From: JANOBD01 sp031411495
GTDB lineage: Bacteria; Planctomycetota; Phycisphaerae; Tepidisphaerales; Tepidisphaeraceae
Assembly: GCA_031411495.1 (NCBI GenBank)
Contig: JANOBD010000034.1
Coordinates: 41,540 to 105,539, forward strand
DNA length: 64,000 nucleotides
Direction: 5' to 3'
Every line of letters starts with the position of its first letter. The stretch's first letter is position 1. The notes under the pieces are model-generated. The model made no database searches and was not told the DNA's origin. It worked only from the letters and a program-made list of their open reading frames with translations. The translations under genes and the position numbers were made by a program. This document shows, piece by piece, positions 57,868-64,000 of this stretch.

Positions 57868-59079
57868 ATGCCCTCGATCGATGAACAAATCGCCATCCTC
57901 AAGCGCCGCTGCGAACGAATCGTCAGCGAAGAGGAACTCAAACGCCGCCTCGACAACAGCCAGAAGCACGGCAAGCCGCTGCGCATCAAGCTCGGCATGG
58001 ACCCGACCGCGCCGGACGTCACGCTCGGCCACTGCGTGCCGCTGAAGATCGTCCGCCAGTTCCAGGAGTGGGGCCACAAGGCCGTCATCATCGTGGGCGA
58101 CTACACCGCCCGCGTCGGCGATCCCTCCGGAAGAAATGCACTCCGCCCGCAACTCTCCGGCGAAGAGATTGACGCGAATGCCAAAACCTACGTCGGCCAG
58201 ATCGGCAAGATCCTCCTGACCGATGCCGAGCACCTCGAGGTGCGCTTCAACGGCGAATGGCTCGCGAAGATGACGATGATCGACGTCATCAAGCTCCTCT
58301 CGCGCAAGACGGTCGCGCAGCTCATGGCCCGCGAGGACTTTGCCAAGCGCTACGAGAGCCAGACCGACATCTACCTCCACGAACTCTTCTACCCGCTGCT
58401 GCAAGGGTGGGATTCGGTCGAGATCGAGGCGGATCTGGAGATGGGCGGCAACGACCAGCTCTTTAACAACCTCGTCGGCCGCGAGCTTCAGGAGAAGGTC
58501 GGCGCGACCGGTCAGATGGTGATGGTCACGCCGCTCTTGGTGGGCACGGACGGCGTCATCAAGATGAGCAAGAGCAAGGGCAATTACATCGGCATCACCG
58601 ACCCGCCCGGCGGCCCGGACGGCATGTTCGGCAAGGTGATGAAGCTGCCGGACAACGTGATGGAGCAGTACTACACGCTCGTGACCGACCTGCCCGAGAG
58701 CGAGTTCAAGACGCTCATCTGGCAAAGCCCGCGCGATGCGAAGGTGAAGCTCGCCAAGTACATCATCACCTGGCTGCACGACGCCGAGGCGGCCGACCAG
58801 GCCGAGAAGGACTTCTTCACCGCCACGCGAGACGGCGGCGTGCCCGACAACATCCCCGAGCTGAAACTCGCGGCCGGCAACCACAAGCTCGCCCCGCTGA
58901 TGGTGCAGGCCGGCTTCGTCGCGAGCAACAGCGAAGCGATCCGCAAGATCAAGGAGAACGCCGTCAAGCTCGACGGCACCAAGATCGCGCCCGATGCGTT
59001 CAACAAGGAAGTGACGATCGAGAAGGACGTCGTCCTGCAGATGGGGAACAAGCGGTTCGTGAAGCTGGTGGTGCGGTGA
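57868..59079 (+). CDS. tyrS: Tyrosyl-tRNA synthetase (TyrZ type)
   Basis: 403 residues from ATG 57868. Class I synthetase: DPTAPDVTLGHCVPLK holds the HIGH region, with Thr where the first His normally stands; QGWDSVEIEADLEMGGNDQ binds tyrosine; the KMSKS loop is IKMSKSKGNYIG. A C-terminal S4 RNA-binding domain ends the protein (VKLDGTKIAPDAF...RFVKLVV). It charges tRNA-Tyr. Length and arrangement fit the TyrZ branch. Confidence 0.92.
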   Translation: MPSIDEQIAILKRRCERIVSEEELKRRLDNSQKHGKPLRIKLGMDPTAPDVTLGHCVPLKIVRQFQEWGHKAVIIVGDYTARVGDPSGRNALRPQLSGEEIDANAKTYVGQIGKILLTDAEHLEVRFNGEWLAKMTMIDVIKLLSRKTVAQLMAREDFAKRYESQTDIYLHELFYPLLQGWDSVEIEADLEMGGNDQLFNNLVGRELQEKVGATGQMVMVTPLLVGTDGVIKMSKSKGNYIGITDPPGGPDGMFGKVMKLPDNVMEQYYTLVTDLPESEFKTLIWQSPRDAKVKLAKYIITWLHDAEAADQAEKDFFTATRDGGVPDNIPELKLAAGNHKLAPLMVQAGFVASNSEAIRKIKENAVKLDGTKIAPDAFNKEVTIEKDVVLQMGNKRFVKLVVR

Positions 59080-59394
59080 ACGTGATCCGGCTCGGAGATT
59101 CGACAGACTTCGTTTCTTTGGAAGTGCGCCAACGCGGAACCCGCGGGGCATAGAGCGATGGGGACGTTCGCCTTTCCGTTTCTGTCCGCAACGACACGTT
59201 TGAAGGGTCGTACGATGAGGTCTGGATCGAAGCGTGGACGACGTTCGTAGGGCGGACGGCGTTGCGCGTGACCATTTGGCCCCCTCAGGGAATACCCCAG
59301 ATCGCAAGAACTCGAATGTGCTAGGCTCAGCAGAGCGAGACAGGATGGCGAAGGGCGCTGCGGTCCGCGAAAATCCTGTTCTGAAGGAGTTCAC
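59080..59394. other. 315-bp intergenic region
   Basis: Between tyrS and the DUF1328-type gene. No protein-like frame, no terminator recognised; it must contain the promoter of the small gene. Confidence 0.45.
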
Positions 59395-59559
59395 ATGCTT
59401 CGCTGGGCCGTCATCTTTCTCATCATTGCAATCGTCGCCGGCATCTTTGGATTTGGCGGCGTGGCCGGCGAGTCGGCGTGGATCGCCAAGGTCCTGGTGG
59501 TCGTGTTCATCGTGCTCTTTGTCGTGTCGCTGGTGCTGGGCAAGAAGCCCAGGCTCTGA
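59395..59559 (+). CDS. DUF1328/YtjA-family membrane peptide, 54 aa
   Basis: CTGAAGGAG lies eight bases before the ATG. The product has two helices: MLRWAVIFLIIAIVAGIFGF and AKVLVVVFIVLFVVSLVLG with GGVAGESAWI between them, which is the family pattern including the N-terminal MLRWA. The function of this widespread family is unknown; it is often stress-linked. Short but well supported. Confidence 0.85.
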   Translation: MLRWAVIFLIIAIVAGIFGFGGVAGESAWIAKVLVVVFIVLFVVSLVLGKKPRL

Positions 59560-59582
59560 CCGCCACCGCGAAGATCGCCCGC

Positions 59583-61400
59583 TCATACAATGGCCTCCTG
59601 TTCGGCAAAGATCGCGTGTCGGCGCGAGGTTACGCCCCCGACGCGTGATGACTCGCCGGCGACAAGCCCCGCAGCGCCTGGGGAGCTGAGGGCGTGGCCG
59701 TAGTTCTGCGCGAGCGTGAGCAGGTCCGCGAAGTCCACCGTGCCGCTGCGGTCGAAGTCGCCTTTGCCGGCGCCGCCGTTCCACGCGAGGTCCTGCCCGT
59801 AGTTCTGTGCGAGCGTGAGCAGGTCGGCGAAGTCGACCTTGCGGTCGCCGTTGGTATCGCCCTTGAGGCTGGAGAAGTCGATGATCACGTCGCTCTCGAT
59901 CTGTCGCCCGCCGGGCAGGTAGACGAAGTCCTTTCGCAGCGTCATTCGGTAATTGCCGTCGGGCAGTTGTCCGTTCTCGTACCCGCTGAAGTAGACGATC
60001 GACCCGTTGATGGTCGGCGACCAGAGAACCTCGTACCTGCTCGACGGGATGACGGCGTTCGTATCGAGGTTGCGCAACACGTAGTCATCTCGGCTGATAC
60101 TCGCGCCGACGTCGTCGCTGAAGTCGATGAACGTCCGCGGCCCGGACAGGTCCTGCCAGATGTGCCCGCTGGAGAGCGCAAAGGCGCGGTGGGTTTCCGG
60201 GTTGTCGAGAATCGTCAGCGTGAGCGAGGTGTTTGCGCTCAGAACGTAATCGCCGTTGGCGCGGATGTTGACGAACTGGCGTTCGGCAAGTTCGTTCACG
60301 CCGTCGTTGACCGCGAAGGTGTGGAACGTGACGGACGGCGCGTTCGCCGGGATGGTGACGGTCAGCGGAATCGCATCGACGAGGTCGTTGTCGAACGTGC
60401 CGAAGTTCTCGAGGTTGATCGTGAGGGGCCGGCCCCACTGGTTGCCCCAGGAGCGGGTGACGGTGAACTCCAGGCCGCTGGTGGCGTCGTTCCAGTTGCT
60501 TTCGGTGGCGGCGGGGTCGAGGCTGCCGAGCGTGACGGTGAAGCGTTCCTTTTCGGCGGCGGCGAGCTTGTACGGACCCGAGCCGCCGGGCGTACGGTTT
60601 TGGACGTTCGTCAGCGAACCATTGATGTTCTGCTCGCTGCTGATGGCGATGTAGTAGTCGCCGGTGATGATTGGCGAATACTCGATGTAAGCGCCGCCGT
60701 CGCCATGGACGACGGGATCGATCTGGCTTGCCTGGATGAGGTTCAGGTTGCGATCGAGAAGGCGCATCGCGCCCCAGCTGCCGTTGGTTTCGTACATCTC
60801 AAACCAGTACGTCTTGCCGCCTTGAAGCGAAACTTTGTACGTGTCGATATCGAGCGTGCTGATGAGCTCGTCGCCGATGACGCCGTCGATGTAATGGCCG
60901 TCGAGCGGGAGCGAGCGCGGGACGACGGCGCCGTGCGGAGAGGAGACGTCGCCCTCGGTGCTGTAGCTCAACATGTCGATGCCGACGCCCTGGTAGTGGT
61001 TGTTCGCCTCGTTGCTCTCGGCGACGGCGTTCTGCGAATCGACCTCGCAGACGAAGACGGCGTCGTTGTCGACCGTGGGCATGAAGGGGACGTTGACCGA
61101 GACCGGTTTGGAACTCAGGAACCGCAGCCCCCAGACGGTTGCCGACCCGACGAACGTGCGCGGCCCCAGAAGATCGTCCTGTGCGTAAAACGAGACGACA
61201 ATCCCGGTGTTGGAACCGACCGAGTTGAGGCCTTGGTTGTTCAGCGTCACCGACAGCGTCGTCGTCGTGAATCGCCCCGGCATGAGCGGGCTCGACGAGG
61301 TGATCCCGCTGGCGACGAGATCCACGGCCATGTGCTGACGCGATTCGACGGCTTCGAACAGCGCGACGGAGCGACGACGAGAAGGTTGAGGGTTACGCAT
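59583..61400 (-). CDS. Secreted multidomain protein with CARDB-like, Calx-beta-like and dockerin regions, 605 aa
   Basis: ATG 61400 gives an N-terminus with ALFEAVESRQHMAVDLV, a variant of the planctomycete LEPR-type motif. Next comes a CARDB-like region (~40-150, LSVTLNNQGLNSVGSNTG, VCEVDSQNAVAESNEANN), then a pre-peptidase-like beta domain (~180-310, DIDTYKVSLQGGKTYWFEMYE in pieces) and a Calx-beta-like domain (~315-430, NELAERQFVNIRANG). The C-terminal pair of dockerin-type motifs (DTNGDRKVDFADLLTLAQNYG and DFDRSGTVDFADLL) is classical Ca-binding. Export and surface display are inferred. Confidence 0.8.
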   Translation of the reverse strand: MRNPQPSRRRSVALFEAVESRQHMAVDLVASGITSSSPLMPGRFTTTTLSVTLNNQGLNSVGSNTGIVVSFYAQDDLLGPRTFVGSATVWGLRFLSSKPVSVNVPFMPTVDNDAVFVCEVDSQNAVAESNEANNHYQGVGIDMLSYSTEGDVSSPHGAVVPRSLPLDGHYIDGVIGDELISTLDIDTYKVSLQGGKTYWFEMYETNGSWGAMRLLDRNLNLIQASQIDPVVHGDGGAYIEYSPIITGDYYIAISSEQNINGSLTNVQNRTPGGSGPYKLAAAEKERFTVTLGSLDPAATESNWNDATSGLEFTVTRSWGNQWGRPLTINLENFGTFDNDLVDAIPLTVTIPANAPSVTFHTFAVNDGVNELAERQFVNIRANGDYVLSANTSLTLTILDNPETHRAFALSSGHIWQDLSGPRTFIDFSDDVGASISRDDYVLRNLDTNAVIPSSRYEVLWSPTINGSIVYFSGYENGQLPDGNYRMTLRKDFVYLPGGRQIESDVIIDFSSLKGDTNGDRKVDFADLLTLAQNYGQDLAWNGGAGKGDFDRSGTVDFADLLTLAQNYGHALSSPGAAGLVAGESSRVGGVTSRRHAIFAEQEAIV

Positions 61401-61825
61401 GTCGATCCATGCGGATTCGCCATCCTCCCTCCGCCAGAGAAATAGAAAGTCGCGTTTTTCCGGAAGAAACAGGGCGAAATCCGCGGTTGTGAACTTGGGG
61501 TACCGGAATCGGCCTGGAACCGGACTTTTTGGGTCATTGTGGGCAACGCTGATCGCAAACGATTGCTGGAAGAGAGGTTGCGTCAATCGAGTCGCGGGGT
61601 GAAGCGGCATCTCCTCTACACGCGCGGCGCTGCGCGAAATCGCATCTTTGCGCAGCGCGAGGTCCGGATCGATCGCGCCTAAATGACGCGCTGCTGCGCG
61701 CTTACCGACCTCGTCGCACGCCGGCAATGTGATCGCCGTCCGAACCGGCGGCCGCGAAGGAACTGTGAGGCCCGGCGGAACGGCATCAACGCGTTGGAAT
61801 CTCCGGACCGCAACGCGAATGTTGC
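61401..61825. other. 425-bp intergenic region
   Basis: Upstream region of the dockerin protein. Contains a perfect 9-bp hairpin, GCGCTGCGC (61627-61635) with GCGCAGCGC (61650-61658), which may terminate the ankyrin gene's transcript. No gene. Confidence 0.45.
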
Positions 61826-62992
61826 TCACGAATCCATCGCGCGCTCGAGCAGCTCGATCTCCCGATCGCTCGCCCGCCGCCATGACATCGACTCCTGCTC
61901 GCGCGAGCGCTTCGCCCATTCGAGCGGCGTGATCGGCGTCGAGATCGCCTCGCCGGTCGCGCGGAAGGTGGCGCGCAGGTTCACGTCGACCTCCTTCCGC
62001 TTCAGCAGGTGTTCCAGCGTCGGCACTCCCGCCGCCAGGCACGTCGCGACACAGTGAAAGATCGGCGTCTGCGTGCCGAGGGATTGCCCTTTGTCGTCCT
62101 CGACCGGCTTGGCGCGCGTGTTGATCGGCGCGCCGCGCGCCAGCAGCAGGTCGACACAGTCGATCTCGCCGAACTCCACCGCGGCGTGGAGCAACGTGGT
62201 GTTGTCGAGGTTCATGTTTCCGTACGGGATCGTCTCGAAGTGTTTTCTGACCAGCGACGGATCGGCATCGATCCGCTTCGAGAGTGCTGCAGCATCGCCG
62301 CGATGGATCGCGAGCATCTCCGGCGTAACTTCGGGCGGCATGAACGCGTCATGCTTCAGAAGGATGTCGATCATGCGGTGCTTGCGGTCGTGGTGGTCGC
62401 GCATGTACGAGCCGAGCGCGTACGACATCGGGCATTGCCCGCCGTACTTCGTGTCGATGGGCTTGAAGGTGACATCCGCGCCCGCGTCGAGGAGGAACTG
62501 CAACCCGTCCGGGTCGAGACATTCGCCGGTGACGAAAACGATTGGGCCGTAGTTCCCGCCGTACTGGCCGTCGGGGTCGGCGCCGTGGGCGATGAGCAGC
62601 TCGGCGATCTCCTTGCGCTCGTTGAAGCGGAGGACCGAGCGAGCGAGCGCCACATCGAGATCGAGCTGGGTGAAGTTTCCCGAGTCGAGGATCGATCGAA
62701 CCGTGGCGAGATCATTCCGATTCGCGGCGGCAGGCAGCGGCTGCTTGTCGGTGCTGGTGCGCTCCGGGGCGACGGTCGGCGCCATCGCTTCGACCACGCG
62801 GGCCAGCTCGGCCCAGTTCGCGCTGCCGTACTCTTTGGCGAGTCGGTGTTGCGCCTGCTGAAGCGTGAGCGAGGGATCGCCTTTGGCGATTCGCCGGGCC
62901 TGTTTGCGCAGGTTTTCGAGCGAGGGATTGATCGGGAGACGCTTGGCGGGGCGCGAACGCTTGGACGGACCAGGACCTTTAGATACGGACAT
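61826..62992 (-). CDS. Ankyrin-repeat protein, 388 aa
   Basis: ATG 62992 with AAAGGG six bases upstream. A basic N-terminus (SKGPGPSKRSRPAKRLP) is followed by an LTLQQAQHRLAKEYG helix pair, then ankyrin units: ERKEIAELLIAHGADPDGQYG, GLQFLLDAGADVTF, NTTLLHAAVEFGEIDCVDLLLARGAPINT and LEHLLKRKEVDVNL. These are protein-interaction modules; no enzymatic domain is seen. A short GGTAGGC/GCCTGCC hairpin lies just upstream (63008-63030). Confidence 0.8.
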   Translation of the reverse strand: MSVSKGPGPSKRSRPAKRLPINPSLENLRKQARRIAKGDPSLTLQQAQHRLAKEYGSANWAELARVVEAMAPTVAPERTSTDKQPLPAAANRNDLATVRSILDSGNFTQLDLDVALARSVLRFNERKEIAELLIAHGADPDGQYGGNYGPIVFVTGECLDPDGLQFLLDAGADVTFKPIDTKYGGQCPMSYALGSYMRDHHDRKHRMIDILLKHDAFMPPEVTPEMLAIHRGDAAALSKRIDADPSLVRKHFETIPYGNMNLDNTTLLHAAVEFGEIDCVDLLLARGAPINTRAKPVEDDKGQSLGTQTPIFHCVATCLAAGVPTLEHLLKRKEVDVNLRATFRATGEAISTPITPLEWAKRSREQESMSWRRASDREIELLERAMDS

Positions 62993-63252
62993 GACGGACC
63001 CTTTCACGTGGGTAGGCGAAGCCTGCCCGTGTGCCGGTTGTCCGCAGTCAGGATTGAACCTGTGCCGGCGATGAAAAGGTTGTATGTATCGAACACGACA
63101 AAAGGTGGGCTTAGCCCTTCCCGCGGACAGCAGACGCGGCCAGACCGCGTTGCCGAGAAGTTAGCAGCGCCGCGAGAAGTGGCAATCGGAAAATCGGAAA
63201 TGGGGTGAAAACGACGACGCGAGAGCAGTAGGCTTGTGGTGCTCTCCACACG
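62993..63252. other. Intergenic region between ankyrin gene and attC-like site
   Basis: No gene. Contains two small hairpins (GGTAGGC.../...GCCTGCC near 63010-63028 and GGGC-TTA-GCCC near 63109-63118) and the ankyrin gene's leader. Confidence 0.4.
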
Positions 63253-63351
63253 AAATAACGGGACAGCGATCAGTGGCCGGCCGGGCGCGGACCACTTTCG
63301 AATCGCGAGGACCGTTCCGCCCGGCCGGTCCACTGCATTGCGTGGTTATCC
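63253..63351 (-). repeat. attC-like integron recombination site
   Basis: On the minus strand: GGATAAC (63351-63345), GCAATGCAGTGG, a GC-rich palindrome (CCGGCCGGGCG with CGCCCGGCCGG), CCACTGATCGC, then GTTATTT (63259-63253). The arms CAGTGGaCCGG and CCGGCCACTG pair with an unpaired extra base, the extrahelical feature used by integron integrases. Length 99 bases is within the known range. The neighbouring gene's stop codon lies in GGATAAC, as in integron cassettes. Confidence 0.65.
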
Positions 63352-63655
63352 GCCCATCGCCCACCGCCACGCTTCGGGGACTTCCGACACACTCTCGACC
63401 TCGGCCATGTCCCACTCGTTAGCACCACAGAACGGACAACGCGGCGGTGACTCACCATGACGAGGGCTGTAACCCAAAGTCATCGACTTGTTCAGGTCCG
63501 TCGGGTCGGTGTAGAGCTCTATCAGCTCGGTGTCTTCGACGGCGTAGCATCCACAGCACGTCGTCCGCTTTAAGCGATAGTCCGAGTTGCTGCAGCCATG
63601 GCCGCCGCGAGCTTCGAACTTCCACTTGTCGAGGACGCTTCGCATGTGCGGATAA
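63259..63655 (-). mobile_element. Integron-type gene cassette (397 bp)
   Basis: The cassette would begin at G|TTATCC (63656-63650, minus strand), ten bases before the start codon, and end at the G of the attC-like site (63259). In the circular form, its leading TTATCC would rejoin GGATAAC as an exactly complementary pair, which is the rule for free cassettes. One gene and its attC fill the unit with almost no leader. No integrase is seen; it could lie to the right of the window. Confidence 0.6.
63346..63645 (-). CDS. Cassette-borne Cys-rich protein, 99 aa
   Basis: ATG 63645 lies four bases after the TTATCC cassette edge; the stop overlaps the attC-like site. The product has CCGCYAVEDTELIEL (~32-46) and a C-terminal zinc-ribbon-like RCPFCGANEW (~75-84), with an aromatic tail EAWRWAMGG. 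No family recognised. A longer frame upstream exists but is unlikely given the cassette boundary. Confidence 0.6.
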   Translation of the reverse strand: MRSVLDKWKFEARGGHGCSNSDYRLKRTTCCGCYAVEDTELIELYTDPTDLNKSMTLGYSPRHGESPPRCPFCGANEWDMAEVESVSEVPEAWRWAMGG

Positions 63656-63872
63656 CTATGATTCTCGCGCGCTTGGGTACGGTTTACAGGGCCGTCGGAT
63701 TCCCCCACGCGTCGAGGTGACTCTAGCCGGCGCCTTGTTTGCGTCAACGTTTTTTGTTGTTCGGTGCCCGACGGAAGGTGAACGATCGGTTAGGTGAATG
63801 GGCGGGGAATGGATTCCGTACACGTGGTCGCGATGCGCCAGTCGAGTAGGGGCGGCTTCACAGCATTGCGCA
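63646..63872. other. Region upstream of the cassette
   Basis: No clear gene. Should contain either an attI site or the attC of a previous cassette if the integron model is right; only the GTTATCC core (63650-63656) is plain. An ACCTAAC on the minus strand near 63794-63788 lacks a palindrome beside it. Confidence 0.35.
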
Positions 63873-64000
63873 TCAGCGTGAGTGCTGGGCGCTGAGTCGT
63901 CTGGCTTTAAGTCGGGCATGGTAGAGCGAGATCTTCGCGCCGACCCAGCGCCGAACCCGCGGCAAGCGGCGGACAAAGGCTGGCAGCGGACCCAAACCGC
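63873..64000 (-). CDS. C-terminal fragment of an unknown protein, 5' part beyond window
   Basis: The minus-strand frame is open from the right edge to TGA at 63875-63873. The ~42 visible residues end in basic segments (AFVRRLPRVRRWVGAK, YHARLKARRLSAQHSR) and the codons are GC-rich at position three. Too little remains for a name; it could also be a chance open frame. Confidence 0.3.
   Translation of the reverse strand, partial: GLGPLPAFVRRLPRVRRWVGAKISLYHARLKARRLSAQHSR

Noticed and set aside
54871..59784. A 1637-codon open frame on the minus strand
   Set aside because: Its upstream two thirds are antisense to tyrS and the GYF_2 gene. Only the part from 56661 has membrane-protein character.
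61683..62057. Plus-strand frame antisense to the ankyrin gene
   Set aside because: Arg/Ser-rich shadow composition, no RBS; the ankyrin repeats on the other strand are clear.
63740..63800. Second attC site around ACCTAAC on the minus strand
   Set aside because: The core matches RYYYAAC, but no inverted arms with a matching GTTRRRY partner could be found at a suitable distance.

Overview
This 64 kb window is high-GC bacterial chromosome, most likely from a planctomycete of the Phycisphaerae type. That is an inference. It rests on secreted giant proteins with a planctomycete-style N-terminal LEPRRLL motif and C-terminal dockerin-like EF-hand pairs, a PEP-CTERM protein, sulfatase and glycoside hydrolase genes, tandem clpP genes and a flagellar locus. 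No rRNA, tRNA, CRISPR array or insertion sequence was found.

Layout. Positions 1-6.9 kb hold two tandem GT-C membrane glycosyltransferase paralogues (the first cut by the window edge), a GT2 plus methyltransferase fusion, a zinc-ribbon membrane protein, a LysM lipoprotein, an alpha/beta hydrolase and a cupin. 7-13.5 kb hold an Fe/Zn-cluster protein, a PAS-GAF-receiver protein, a sulfatase lacking a key maturation arginine, an HMA protein and a coiled-coil envelope protein followed by a 53-residue membrane peptide. 13.7-22.5 kb are housekeeping: pgsA, uppP, PIN-TRAM, ispD, a VapBC-like pair, a 4x[4Fe-4S] ferredoxin, a lipoprotein and two clpP genes. 23.6-37.1 kb are one flagellar locus: a small coupled ORF, flgF, flgG, flgA, flgH, flgI, flgJ(N), flgN, flgK, flgL, fliW, csrA and flagellin 1. 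A second flagellin lies at 44.9 kb, beyond a secreted-carbohydrate island (PEP-CTERM TIM-barrel protein, GH43, amidohydrolase, 1202-residue repeat protein). 46.7-59.6 kb hold an RND efflux pair, an MFS transporter, an FAD oxidoreductase, an ArsR-methyltransferase, a GT-C-like protein, tyrS and a DUF1328-type peptide. 59.6-64 kb hold a second dockerin protein, an ankyrin protein and an integron-type gene cassette with an attC-like site.

Main discovery. Between flgL and fliW a near-perfect sigma-54 promoter (34072-34087) is followed by about 470 non-coding bases with 18 GGA triplets. At least five of them sit in the loops of short perfect or near-perfect hairpins. This is the architecture of CsrB/RsmZ-type RNAs that titrate CsrA, placed directly in front of fliW-csrA. 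The ribosome binding sites of fliW and flagellin 1 are themselves displayed in hairpin loops as GGAG, and flagellin 2 has ACAGGAA in a small loop over its RBS. Together these suggest a self-contained CsrA-FliW-flagellin circuit with a built-in RNA sponge.

Other structure. Most gaps in the flagellar operon, and several elsewhere, hold inverted-repeat elements built from short repeated words, a different word at each locus. One family (GAATGACCAAG ends) occurs three times. Two elements lie inside coding sequence and supply or extend a signal peptide (the lipoprotein at 19752-20441, and FlgA).
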